Of a stretch of DNA of 23,355 nucleotides, positions 14,618 through 22,335 are shown in pieces. The notes below the pieces were generated by a model that did not search any database, was not told the origin of the DNA, and saw nothing but the letters and a program-made list of their open reading frames with translations. The stretch is from DATKCF01 sp035513345. Lineage in GTDB: Bacteria > Gemmatimonadota > Gemmatimonadetes > Longimicrobiales > RSA9. The stretch spans positions 1 to 23,355 of the forward strand of contig DATKCF010000243.1 in NCBI GenBank assembly GCA_035513345.1, read 5' to 3'. Positions within the stretch are counted from its first letter, which is position 1, and each line of letters opens with the position of its first letter. The position numbers were made by a program, and so were the translations under genes.

Positions 14618-15555
14618 TGGACCTCTCCCTTTGCAGCATGTGCGGGCACGGTCAATCCACCTTCGTCGACCCGCGCAGGAAGAATGATACCGATCTGTGA
14701 CCCCGGTACGAAAGGCAGCTGTTCCTCGAGGGGCAATGAATCGTCCCAATCCGGCACGTCCGCGATGCGGGCGGAGCCGCTCCGGATCGAGACCCGGCCG
14801 TTCCAGCGGCCCACCTGTTTGCGGATCTGCTGAAGCCCCTGGCCGCGGCCCGGATCATGGAATCGGGTCTGGCCGTGGAGAAATGCCGCTTCGAGAGCGG
14901 CGGCGTCGGAGAACCGGCCACCGTCGCCGTGGCGGGCGGCATGCGTGCTCGACAGCGACTGGCGGAACCCGACGCCGAGGTCCATCACCGCGATCACGAC
15001 GACTTTGCGGCCGGCCAGCCGCTTCGTCCACGTGTACCGCTGAGTAGCGACCCAGCCGCCGGTTTCGGCATGCTCGATGATGTTCTGGCAGACCTCCGAC
15101 AGCACGACACTGAACTGGAACGCCTCCCTCACCGGGTAGTTCAACTGCTTCGTCAGGATGCTCATGCCGCGTTCATTGACGAGGTCGACCACCGAATGGA
15201 CGTCGGCGTGCGAGTTGATCGCCGTGATCTCGAGCAGGACATCGGACGGTCCGTCGTGGCGCGAGCGACGCGTCGCGCCGTGGATCTCGAAGATCGCTTC
15301 GGCGTGTTCGAAGAACCCCATCCTCGCCATGTAGCTCAGCACATCCGGCTGCTCGGGCAACCGCAGGATCGGCTGTTCCGACGCGCGGCCCGCCACCGAA
15401 CCCACCGCGAGCAGCCCGATCATGCCATACGGGTCGGCCCATCGGACGTGGCTGCCATCGAACAGTCTGCGTTCGGCAGGCTCGCCATCGAGACCGCGCG
15501 CGACTGCGTCGAACGTGCGTTCGTCCAGCGACGCAGGCAGCGTTATGACCTTCAC
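14614..15555 (-). CDS. STAS domain fused to GHKL (anti-sigma-type) ATPase
   Basis: 313 residues from GTG 15555, with GGGAGG 9-10 nt upstream, overlapping the PfkB stop as GTGA. Residues 1-95 are a STAS-like domain (ITLPASLDERTFDAVARGL, SHVRWADPYGMIGLLAV). Residues about 135-295 are a GHKL ATPase: N box SVVLSEVCQNIIEHAE (E154, N158), G1 box DLGVGF (192-197) and G2 box GRGQGLQQI (236-244). This is the fold of SpoIIAB/RsbW anti-sigma kinases. The STAS serine normally phosphorylated in SpoIIAA-like proteins (DSSG) is replaced by DPYG (41-44). The protein is cytoplasmic. Fusion of antagonist-like and kinase-like parts, coupled to a second STAS-like protein, suggests a self-contained switch whose input may relate to the upstream sugar kinase (inference). 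Confidence 0.85.
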   Translation of the reverse strand: MKVITLPASLDERTFDAVARGLDGEPAERRLFDGSHVRWADPYGMIGLLAVGSVAGRASEQPILRLPEQPDVLSYMARMGFFEHAEAIFEIHGATRRSRHDGPSDVLLEITAINSHADVHSVVDLVNERGMSILTKQLNYPVREAFQFSVVLSEVCQNIIEHAETGGWVATQRYTWTKRLAGRKVVVIAVMDLGVGFRQSLSSTHAARHGDGGRFSDAAALEAAFLHGQTRFHDPGRGQGLQQIRKQVGRWNGRVSIRSGSARIADVPDWDDSLPLEEQLPFVPGSQIGIILPARVDEGGLTVPAHAAKGEVQ

Positions 15556-16538
15556 GCCACGATCCTCCCGCTCAGATGATGGTGCAGGCCCGTCGCGCCG
15601 CGGTGTCGCACGTTCCGCGCGGCCGCGTCCAGTGCGGAACGGACCGAATCCTCGAGCCGATGGCCGGCAAGCAGCTTGCAGAAGCACGTCGCGCCCCAGA
15701 CGTCGCCACAACCGGTCGGATCGCCATCGACCAGCGCGTCCGGCGCCAGCGTGAACTTCTGGCTGCGGGCGGCGGCGGGCACGACGACCGGCTCGACACG
15801 GCCAGCGTTACGCTTCCAGTCGAGCGGGCCGCGCCCGAAATCGGGCGACGCGACGTAGGCCGCGCCGCGTGACCCGAGTGTGACGATGAGCATGCGCAAA
15901 TCCGGACCGACAACGTCGGCCGCGACGTGCCACGGATCGCCCCACGCCTGCGCGAGCATCTCCATTTCGGCTTCATTGACCTGGACGATGTCGAAGCAGC
16001 GCAGCCAGTCGCGCCACGCCGCCAGAGGCTGGAGCGAGCGCCAGCCCGCCGCATCGATTCCGAGGAACAGCGAGTGAAGGTCGGCGTAGATCGGGCCGTC
16101 GAACGCGGCACGCAGCCGTGTCGCCGTTTCGAGTTCCATCTCGAATCCCGATATGAAGTTGATGTAGAGCGCGTCCAGCCCGGCCACGATCGGCACCAGC
16201 TCCTCCCACTGCCACGGCGGGACGCCGCCCGACATGCGCTCCGCGCGACGCTCGAGATCCGCGTAGCGCAGTTCCACGCGGTTGTTCGGCTCCGCAACGA
16301 CGCGAATGCCGCTGTCGAGGTCGAACCCCGGCAGATCGCGCAGAAACCACCACGCCCGCTCCTCGAGGTCACGGCCCACCTTCACGACCGGCACGATCGT
16401 CCAGTCCGGCGAGCGAGCGGCGGCGGCCGCCGCCAGAGCGTACGTGATGCCGCCCCACTCCTCGACCGGAACGGCACGGCCGTCACGGGCGTGAATACGG
16501 TCCCAGACCATGGACCCGAGGATCCCGAGTCGCGGCAC
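15552..16538 (-). CDS. PfkB-family carbohydrate kinase
   Basis: 328 residues from GTG 16538, with GGGGA 7 nt upstream; the open frame extends further upstream but only over the ROK gene in another frame. The ribokinase fold begins PRLGILGSMVWDRI. The substrate-binding GG is in EEWGGITYALAAAA (27-40), VNEAEMEML (187-195) is the NxxE metal region, and GDPTGCGDVWGA (272-283) is the PfkB signature 2 with catalytic D279. The substrate cannot be inferred from the motifs. It lies 14 bp after the ROK glucokinase gene and overlaps the STAS-ATPase gene by 4 bp. The long insertion after the GG region (about 60-115) is tryptophan-rich (W63, W64, W109, W111) and may shape the substrate pocket. Confidence 0.88.
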   Translation of the reverse strand: MPRLGILGSMVWDRIHARDGRAVPVEEWGGITYALAAAAAARSPDWTIVPVVKVGRDLEERAWWFLRDLPGFDLDSGIRVVAEPNNRVELRYADLERRAERMSGGVPPWQWEELVPIVAGLDALYINFISGFEMELETATRLRAAFDGPIYADLHSLFLGIDAAGWRSLQPLAAWRDWLRCFDIVQVNEAEMEMLAQAWGDPWHVAADVVGPDLRMLIVTLGSRGAAYVASPDFGRGPLDWKRNAGRVEPVVVPAAARSQKFTLAPDALVDGDPTGCGDVWGATCFCKLLAGHRLEDSVRSALDAAARNVRHRGATGLHHHLSGRIVA

Positions 16539-16552
16539 AGTCCAGTCCCCGT

Positions 16553-17635
16553 TCAGACGACGCCGTAGGTTTCCTTCTTGAAGACCGCGGCCGCGCCGAT
16601 CACGCCGGCCGTTCCCGGCAAGCGTCCCGAAAGGACCTGGCAGGCTTCTTCCGCGCTGCGGAACGCGCGGCGCCGGATCTCGGCACGCAGCGGAACGAAC
16701 AGGTGCTCGCCCGCCCGTGTCACGCCGCCCGAGATCACGACCATCTCCGGATTCAGGATGTTGATGATGCTGGCCACGCCGGCGCCGAGGAACTTGGCGG
16801 TCTCGCGCATGACCTCGTTCGCGTAGGGGTCGCCCAGCACGACCGCTTCGTAGACGGTAGCGGCCGTGACGTCCTCGAGCCGCCCATCGACCAGACCGGG
16901 CAACAGAGACTCCGCTCCCGCCATGACGCCCTCGACCGCGCGGTGCGCAATGGCCGGACCCGACGCGTACGCCTCGAGACAGCCGTAGTTGCCACATTTG
17001 CAGAGGCGGCCGGTCGAGTCGATCGTCATGTGCCCGATCTCGCCCGCCGCATCGCTCACGCCGTGAAAGATCTCGCCGTTGAGAACGATGCCGCCGCCTA
17101 TGCCGGTGCCCAGTGTGAGGCCTACGAGCGAGCTGACGTTGCGGCCGGCACCCAGCCACCACTCGCCGTACGTCGCGCAGTTCGCGTCATTGTCGAGCGT
17201 CGCAGGCATGCCGATCGCCCGCGCAACGAGATCGCGCAGCGGGAAATTGCGCCAGCCGAGATTCGGCGTATTGATGACCGTACCGGTCGCCCGGTTCAGA
17301 GGACCCGGCGAGCCAATGCCTACACCCGCGAAATCGCCCTCGACTCCGCCCTCCGTCGACAGCACGGTTTCCATCGAGTCGTGAATCAGGCCGATGATCC
17401 GGTCGACCACGAACTTCGCGCCGCGCTGCGCCTCCGTCGACACCGTGTTCAGGCCGAGTACCTCGCCATCGCCGCCATCGAGCGGGAGCACGCCCACGGA
17501 GATGTTCGTGCCGCCAAGGTCCACGCCGATGATCCACTTCTTGCCTGACGGCGGCGTCGGACCCGCAACAATCACTCCGCCGGCGCTCGACGAGCTTCCG
17601 CCAGCATTGCCACTGGTGCTATCAGATTCAGACAT
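16553..17635 (-). CDS. ROK-family glucokinase
   Basis: 360 residues from ATG 17635. The ATP motif is DLGGTNISVGVL (39-50); IGSPGPLNRATGTVINTPNLGW, the catalytic D150 in LDNDANCATYGEWW, LGTGIGGGIVLNGEI (175-189), EIGHMTID (199-206) and the zinc ligands C212, C214 and C219 in CKCGNYGCLEAYAS all fit bacterial ROK glucokinases. The family phosphorylates glucose to glucose-6-phosphate in the cytoplasm. Residues 1-33 form a Ser/Gly/Pro-rich tail with no family match, perhaps a mis-called start or a flexible linker; GTG in frame at residue 21 is an alternative. No clear ribosome site precedes the ATG. It is 188 bp downstream of lepA, so it probably has its own promoter and heads the ROK-PfkB-switch operon. 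Confidence 0.92.
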   Translation of the reverse strand: MSESDSTSGNAGGSSSSAGGVIVAGPTPPSGKKWIIGVDLGGTNISVGVLPLDGGDGEVLGLNTVSTEAQRGAKFVVDRIIGLIHDSMETVLSTEGGVEGDFAGVGIGSPGPLNRATGTVINTPNLGWRNFPLRDLVARAIGMPATLDNDANCATYGEWWLGAGRNVSSLVGLTLGTGIGGGIVLNGEIFHGVSDAAGEIGHMTIDSTGRLCKCGNYGCLEAYASGPAIAHRAVEGVMAGAESLLPGLVDGRLEDVTAATVYEAVVLGDPYANEVMRETAKFLGAGVASIINILNPEMVVISGGVTRAGEHLFVPLRAEIRRRAFRSAEEACQVLSGRLPGTAGVIGAAAVFKKETYGVV

Positions 17636-17823
17636 TCGTGTTCGGCGTCGTTGGAATGGAGCCCGCCGTCCGGATAGGTCGGCCCGCTGTCACTGGTGTG
17701 GAGAATGTCGCACGACGCGAGCCACGCCGCCAGCAGCGGCGAGTCCCGGCAGCCGCTCGCATCGGGTCAGCGGACTCCCGCATGCGCACCCGTTCCGCCC
17801 CGCGCCCGGGCCGGCCAGCGGCC

Positions 17824-19626
17824 TCAGTCGCCGATCTGGAGTACGGCCAGGAAGGCCTCCTGCGGGATCTCGACCGTGCCGACCTGCTTCATGCGACGCT
17901 TTCCCTCGCGCTGCTTCTCGAGCAGCTTCCGCTTGCGCGTGATGTCGCCGCCGTAGCACTTGGCTGTCACGTTCTTGCGCAGCGGGCTTATTGTTTCCCG
18001 CGCGATGATGCGTCCACCGATCGCCGCCTGGATCGCGACCTCGAACATCTGGCGAGGAATCAGCTTGCGCAGTTTTTCCGCGATCGATCGGCCGAACTCG
18101 TACGCCTTGTCCTTGTGCATGATGACGCTGAACGCATCGACGGGCTCCGTATTCACCATCAGGTCCAGCCGGACCAGATCGTTCGCGCGGTACTCGAGCG
18201 GCGACCAGTCGAGGGACGCATACCCGCGCGTCGAGCCTTTCAGCTTGTCGTAGAAATCGAGCACGATCTCGGCCAGCGGCAGATCGTACTCGAACTCGAC
18301 GCGCGTCGGATCGATGTACTGCATCTCGCGGTACTCGCCCCGCCGTTCGTGACACAGCTTCTGCACGTTCCCGATGTACTCCGCCGGACACATGATCCGG
18401 GCGCGGACGTACGGCTCCTCAATGCGGGCGATCTCAGAGCGGTCCGGCATGCGACTCGGATTCTCGACCTCGATGGTGGACCCGTCGGTGAGGACGACGT
18501 GATACTCGACGTTCGGCACCGTGTTGACGAGATCGAGATCGAACTCGCGCTCGAGCCGTTCCTGCACGATCTCCATGTGCAACAGGCCGAGGAAGCCGCA
18601 CCGGAAGCCGAACCCGAGCGCGGTCGAGGTCTCCGGTTCGTAGAAAAGGCTCGCATCGTTCAGCTTCAACTTCTCGAGCGCGTCGCGCAGCGCCTCGTAG
18701 TCATCGGATATCGACGGGTACAGGCCGCTGAACACCATCGGCTTCACCTCGCGGTAACCGGGCAGCAATTCTGTCGCACGGTTGTCCGCGTCGAAGATCG
18801 TATCGCCGACCTTCGTGTCCGAAACGCGCTTGATCCCCGCCAGCACGTACCCGACCTCGCCCGGACCCAGCTCGTCGACCTTGAACCTCGCCAGTCGCAT
18901 GAACCCGACCTCGTCCACCGGATACGTGCCCGATGTCGCGCCGAAAGCGATCCGTGTACCCGGCCGGATCCTGCCATCCACGACCCGCACCATCGGGACG
19001 GCACCCTGGTAGCGGTCGTAGTACGAATCGAAGATCAGCGCGCGAAGCGGTGCCTCGCTGTCGCCCTTCGGCGGCGGGACCCGTCGAACGATCGCTTCCA
19101 GAAGTGCGGGCACACCCGTGCCCTCCTTCGCCGATACGACCAGCACTTCCTCCGGCTCGATGCCAAGCAGCTCGATCAGCTCGCTGCGCCGGCGCTCGGG
19201 CTCCGCACCCGGCAGATCGATCTTGTTCAGGACCGGAATGATATCGAGCCCCGCATCCATGGCCAGGAACAGGTTCGAAAGCGTCTGCGCCTGGATGCCC
19301 TGACTCGCGTCGACGACGAGTATGGCACCTTCACAGGCCACCAGCGATCGCGAGACCTCGTACGTGAAGTCGACGTGGCCCGGTGTATCGATCAGATTGA
19401 GCTGGTAGACCTGGCCATCGCCGGCTTCATACCGCATCCGGACGGCATGCAGCTTGATCGTGATGCCCCGCTCGCGCTCGAGGTCCAGGCTGTCGAGAAC
19501 CTGCGCTTCCATCTGCCGGTGGGTCAGCGTACCTGTCTCCTCGAGCAACCGGTCGGCAAGGGTCGATTTGCCGTGGTCGATATGCGCGACAATACAGAAA
19601 TTCCGAATGTGGTCGAGGCGCTGCAC
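17824..19626 (-). CDS. lepA: Translation elongation factor 4 (LepA)
   Basis: 600 residues from GTG 19626, with GGGGA 6 nt upstream, the normal LepA length. The GTPase domain has G1 AHIDHGKST (14-22), G2 RGIT, G3 DTPGH, G4 NKID and G5 SAKEG. The RQMEAQVLDSLDLERERGIT stretch, the EF-G-like domains and the C-terminal ITRKRKLLEKQREGKRRMKQ region are typical of LepA. EF4 binds the ribosome and acts in translation under stress or in initiation; the gene is near universal in bacteria. It is divergent from the glycosyltransferase gene, with a 63-bp AT-richer gap, and is the most confidently identified gene in the window. In many bacteria lepA sits near lepB; that is not the case here. Confidence 0.98.
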   Translation of the reverse strand: MQRLDHIRNFCIVAHIDHGKSTLADRLLEETGTLTHRQMEAQVLDSLDLERERGITIKLHAVRMRYEAGDGQVYQLNLIDTPGHVDFTYEVSRSLVACEGAILVVDASQGIQAQTLSNLFLAMDAGLDIIPVLNKIDLPGAEPERRRSELIELLGIEPEEVLVVSAKEGTGVPALLEAIVRRVPPPKGDSEAPLRALIFDSYYDRYQGAVPMVRVVDGRIRPGTRIAFGATSGTYPVDEVGFMRLARFKVDELGPGEVGYVLAGIKRVSDTKVGDTIFDADNRATELLPGYREVKPMVFSGLYPSISDDYEALRDALEKLKLNDASLFYEPETSTALGFGFRCGFLGLLHMEIVQERLEREFDLDLVNTVPNVEYHVVLTDGSTIEVENPSRMPDRSEIARIEEPYVRARIMCPAEYIGNVQKLCHERRGEYREMQYIDPTRVEFEYDLPLAEIVLDFYDKLKGSTRGYASLDWSPLEYRANDLVRLDLMVNTEPVDAFSVIMHKDKAYEFGRSIAEKLRKLIPRQMFEVAIQAAIGGRIIARETISPLRKNVTAKCYGGDITRKRKLLEKQREGKRRMKQVGTVEIPQEAFLAVLQIGD

Positions 19627-19689
19627 GCGTTCCCCAAGTCCTTCTATCTGTTAAACTTGACAATTCACGAAGATAACCGCCGGACGGGT

Positions 19690-20784
19690 ATGGGATCAAT
19701 CCGCATCCTCTTCGTCAATTCCGAGCGCGGCGTCGCTGGCGGCATGACATCCGCCATCGATCTCGCGACCGGCCTCGCGCAGGCGGACCATCGCGTGACC
19801 GTCGCGTGCCATCCGGACAGCGAGCTGCGACAGCGTCTGGACGCGCGCGGAATCGCGGTCGCACCCGTGGCTATCCGGGCCGAACTGAATGCCTGGCGAG
19901 CCGTCCAGATCGCCCGCGTTGTGCGCGACGAAACTCCGGACGTCGTTCTTGCCGACCGCCGCAAGGACGTGAAACTGGCGTTCGCCGCGTTGCGGCTCCG
20001 GTCCGGTCCGGCGCTGGTGCACCGCCATGGTGCGCCGAGCCCGTTGCGCGACAGCGCGGTCTACCGCGCGGTCTGGACCCGGCTCCAGGGCATCATCGTG
20101 AATTCGGCTGCAATGCAGAAGACGCTACGCGAGCGAACACCGTGGCTGTCCGCAGTTCCCATCGACGTGATCCCCAATGGCAAGGACGTCGGCTACTGGC
20201 AGCCGCAGCCGGAACTTCGAGCGAACGCGAGGGCGGAATGGGGCATCGACGAAAGCACCTTTGTCGTCGCATACCATGGCGTCCTGCAACCGCGCAAGAA
20301 CGTGGACCGGCTCCTGCGGGCGTGCGCCGCGATGGCGAAGCCCGCGCACGCGCTGATCGTCGGCGACGGTCCTGACGCCCTGATGCTCCGCTCGCTGGCC
20401 GCGTCACTGGGGCTGGCCGCCACGTTCACCGGACGGCGATCCGACCTTCCCCGTCTGCTCTCCGCCGCGGATGTTGCGGTCCACCTGTCGGATGCGGAAG
20501 GCTTCTCGAACTCTGTAATCGAGGCGCTGGCGTGCGGGCTGCCGGTCGTTGCGAGTGATGCGACAAGCCACCGCGAACAGATCGACGATGGCGTGAACGG
20601 CCTGCTCGTCGACGCGGGCAGTCCGGAGAGGATCGCCGACGCGCTCGAATCCCTTCGCGGCAACGCCGGACAGCGCCGAACGCTGGCCCTCGCCGCCCGC
20701 TCCAGTGCCATCGAACGGTTCGGCATCGACCGCATGGTCGAACTGTACGGTCAATCGCTCCTGCGGGCGACGAAGAGGCCGTAA
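19690..20784 (+). CDS. GT4-family glycosyltransferase
   Basis: 364 residues from ATG 19690. The same frame is open far upstream across lepA on the opposite strand, which is an artefact of high GC. The N-terminal domain opens with IRILFVNSERGVAGGMTSAIDLATGL, the donor-binding GT-B half has VIPNGKD (160-166), GVLQPRKNVDRLL (197-209), LIVGDGPDALML and the EX7E motif E270-GFSNSVIEAL-E278, as in retaining GT4 enzymes. It is cytoplasmic or membrane-associated and adds a sugar to a lipid or polysaccharide acceptor, unknown here. No clear ribosome site is visible. The 3' end overlaps the convergent methyltransferase by 34 bp. It does not look like BshA, the bacillithiol-pathway glycosyltransferase. 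Confidence 0.87.
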   Translation: MGSIRILFVNSERGVAGGMTSAIDLATGLAQADHRVTVACHPDSELRQRLDARGIAVAPVAIRAELNAWRAVQIARVVRDETPDVVLADRRKDVKLAFAALRLRSGPALVHRHGAPSPLRDSAVYRAVWTRLQGIIVNSAAMQKTLRERTPWLSAVPIDVIPNGKDVGYWQPQPELRANARAEWGIDESTFVVAYHGVLQPRKNVDRLLRACAAMAKPAHALIVGDGPDALMLRSLAASLGLAATFTGRRSDLPRLLSAADVAVHLSDAEGFSNSVIEALACGLPVVASDATSHREQIDDGVNGLLVDAGSPERIADALESLRGNAGQRRTLALAARSSAIERFGIDRMVELYGQSLLRATKRP

Positions 20785-21596
20785 CGCATGCAGCCGGTGG
20801 CGTAGGCGAGCCGGATGCGGGGCACGCTGAGCGCGAACACGCGGTCACGGTTGCGCCGATCGAGGAGGAATGCCCATGCCGACCGTGTCAGCATGCGCGA
20901 GGCAAGGCGTTTCGAGCTGACGGCCCAGGTCTTCCGGACACGGTCCGACAGGTCCTCGAAGGCTTCGAGTTCGAGACCGGCTTCGTCGATCCACTGCATG
21001 TATTCGGCCGCCGTTCCGAGCGAGGGCAGCCGCCCTTCATCGCAGATGGGCTCGAGCAGCCAGCGCCGTTCCCACGGACGTTCGGCGCCGGACGAGAGCC
21101 AGGCGCAGACGACGACCCGGCCGCCAGGCTTCAGCGCGGCCCTCGCCTTCACGAAGAACGCCGGCTTGTCTTCCATGTGTGCCGTGCTCTCGATGGCGAT
21201 TACCGCATCGAACGACGCCGCATCAACGTCCGCTTCGAGCCAGTCGCCGAGAACGTGACGGATGCCTGCGTTGTTCGCCGCGCGTGACCGCGCGTGCTCG
21301 TGCTGGACCGCCGACAAGGTGTACGCCGTCACGATCGTGCCGAACTGATCCGCCAGCAGACGGCTCGTCGCGCCATAGCCCGAACCCACATCACAGATGA
21401 CACAGCCCGCGCGGGCGCGCGCCGCCTTCGCGACAAGGTGCACGAGCGCGACCACGGCATCCTCCGGACTCTCGTCACCCCGATCCCAGAGTCCGTGATG
21501 CAGGTGCTCGCCCCACAGCTCGCGATAGAACGGATCGAGCGTGTCGTAATGGTGCGAAACGTCCGACGGCGTTGCCGTGCGACGGGGCCTGATCAT
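20751..21596 (-). CDS. SAM-dependent class I methyltransferase
   Basis: 281 residues from ATG 21596; upstream in-frame codons are low-quality and intergenic. The N-terminus (SHHYDTLDPFYRELWGEHLHHGLWDRGDE) resembles tocopherol/sarcosine-type methyltransferases and cyclopropane-synthase relatives. Motif I is VICDVGSGYGATSRLLA (66-82), followed by TAYTLSAVQHEHARSRA and FDAVIAIESTAHMEDKPAFF. The substrate is not determined; small-molecule or lipid-like substrates fit the family. It converges on the glycosyltransferase gene with a 34-bp 3' overlap. No ribosome site is evident. It faces away from the csbD gene, with 208 bp between them. Confidence 0.82.
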   Translation of the reverse strand: MIRPRRTATPSDVSHHYDTLDPFYRELWGEHLHHGLWDRGDESPEDAVVALVHLVAKAARARAGCVICDVGSGYGATSRLLADQFGTIVTAYTLSAVQHEHARSRAANNAGIRHVLGDWLEADVDAASFDAVIAIESTAHMEDKPAFFVKARAALKPGGRVVVCAWLSSGAERPWERRWLLEPICDEGRLPSLGTAAEYMQWIDEAGLELEAFEDLSDRVRKTWAVSSKRLASRMLTRSAWAFLLDRRNRDRVFALSVPRIRLAYATGCMRYGLFVARRSD

Positions 21597-21716
21597 GGCC
21601 TGAGGGTAGTGCCTTCGCGGCGTGCATGACAGACTCGCGTATCGGCTCGTGCGCATTTGCGCGGCGTATGCGCGGAAGTCCGCACGAGACGTGGCCCGGC
21701 ATGCATCCTGCAATCT

Positions 21717-21742
21717 GTTGTGATCGTGCGCAAGCGCACAAC
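21717..21742. promoter_or_regulatory. Nested inverted repeat upstream of csbD
   Basis: GTTGTG (21717-21722) and CACAAC (21737-21742) enclose a second dyad, GTGCGC AA GCGCAC (21726-21739). Both dyads lie in the 208-bp divergent gap. A second dyad, ATGGAT (21768-21773) with ATCCAT (21779-21784), sits just before the csbD ribosome site. Either could be an operator or a leader hairpin. Confidence 0.3.
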
Positions 21743-21804
21743 GATGGCGCACTGAAGCCGGCGCGTCATGGATCCAATATCCATCTCAGGCAGGAGGCCG
21801 ACAG

Positions 21805-22011
21805 ATGAATGAGTCAACGCTGAAGGGCAAGTGGAATGAAATGAAGGGCAAGGTGAAGGAGCAGTGGGGCGACCTCACCAACGACGACCTCGACCGCATC
21901 GAGGGTCGCCGCGACCAGCTCGTCGGAACGATTCAGCAGCGCTACGGCAGGGCCAAGGACGAAGCCGAGCGCGAAGTCGCTCGCTGGGAAGAGAGAAACG
22001 GCCTGCGGTGA
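21805..22011 (+). CDS. CsbD-family general-stress protein
   Basis: 68 residues from ATG 21805, with an AGGAGG about 9 nt upstream. The sequence MNESTLKGKWNEMKGKVKEQ followed by WGDLTNDDLDRIEGRRDQLVG is the CsbD consensus (Lys/Glu-rich helical protein of 60-75 residues). CsbD-like proteins are strongly induced by stress, sigma-B-dependent in Bacillus; their biochemical role is unknown. The gene is followed by a hairpin and a 49-residue Lmo0937-type membrane peptide, a pairing seen for stress genes in several soil bacteria (from memory). It may belong to the regulon of a stress regulator such as the ECF factor in this window, but no matching promoter is visible. Confidence 0.93.
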   Translation: MNESTLKGKWNEMKGKVKEQWGDLTNDDLDRIEGRRDQLVGTIQQRYGRAKDEAEREVARWEERNGLR

Positions 22012-22017
22012 GGCCGG

Positions 22018-22057
22018 CCACCGGCGGCGATCAGGTCTGCTGACCTGCCGCCGGTGG
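22018..22057 (+). ncRNA. Stable hairpin between csbD and Lmo0937-type gene (leader/attenuator-like)
   Basis: CCACCGGCGGC (22018-22028) pairs fully with GCCGCCGGTGG (22047-22057). Inside it AGGTC (22033-22037) pairs with GACCT (22042-22046) around a TGCT loop, leaving a GATC bulge on one side. No T tract follows, so it is not a classical terminator. It starts 7 nt after the csbD stop and may stabilise the csbD mRNA or regulate the peptide gene at 22098. Confidence 0.45.
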
Positions 22058-22097
22058 GCCGACTCGCCTTCAATCTGACCCGAACGGGAGACTCGTC

Positions 22098-22247
22098 ATG
22101 CTGTGGACTCTCATTGTTGTGTTGCTCGTACTGTGGCTTCTGGGCATGGTCAGTTCGTATACGCTCGGCGGCTTCATCCACGTCCTGCTCGTGATCGCGC
22201 TGGTCGTGGTCGTTTTGCAAGTCATTCAGGGCAGGCGACCTGTGTGA
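22098..22247 (+). CDS. Small Lmo0937/DUF5670-type membrane peptide (49 aa)
   Basis: My own reading from ATG 22098 gives 49 residues to TGA 22245-22247, with GGGAG (22086-22090) 7 nt upstream. The sequence starts MLWTLIVVLLVLWLLGMVSS, then YTLGGFIHVLLVIALVVVVL, and ends QVIQGRRPV. This matches the Lmo0937 family of one- to two-helix membrane peptides (LWtl ... GgfIHvLLviAvv). Their role is unknown; they are common next to CsbD and other stress genes. The position 51 bp before a terminator hairpin, after csbD, suggests a two-gene stress operon. Confidence 0.88.
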   Translation: MLWTLIVVLLVLWLLGMVSSYTLGGFIHVLLVIALVVVVLQVIQGRRPV

Positions 22248-22278
22248 CGGAACCGATTTCGGGCTGACCAGCAGTGAA

Positions 22279-22313
22279 AGAGGGCCGGTGGCGTTGAACG
22301 CCGCCGGCCCTCT
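22279..22313. terminator. Hairpin terminator between convergent genes
   Basis: A 15-bp stem, AGAGGGCCGG-T-GGCG (22279-22293), pairs with CGCC-G-CCGGCCCTCT (22299-22313), with one G-T wobble and a TTGAA loop. On the minus strand it continues as TTTCAC, a short T-rich tail. It lies 31 bp after the Lmo0937-type stop and 22 bp after the DUF882 stop, so it can serve both. Confidence 0.75.
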
Positions 22314-22335
22314 CTCACAATGACGAACCCGTCAG

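Noticed and set aside
17725..17777. Dyads in the lepA-ROK gap (CGCCGC/GCGGCG; GAGTCC/GGACTC) as a terminator
   Set aside because: Short stems with long loops and no T tract; such pairs are common by chance in this GC-rich DNA.
19657..19662. TTGACA as a promoter for the glycosyltransferase
   Set aside because: A good -35 match but no acceptable -10 at 16-18 bp; the gap is AT-richer than average and may still hold promoters, but none can be drawn.
17638..19689. Open frame on the plus strand that would extend the glycosyltransferase to over 1000 residues
   Set aside because: It lies entirely antisense to ROK upstream DNA and lepA, is charged and low-quality, and the GT4 homology begins at residue 1 of the ATG at 19690.
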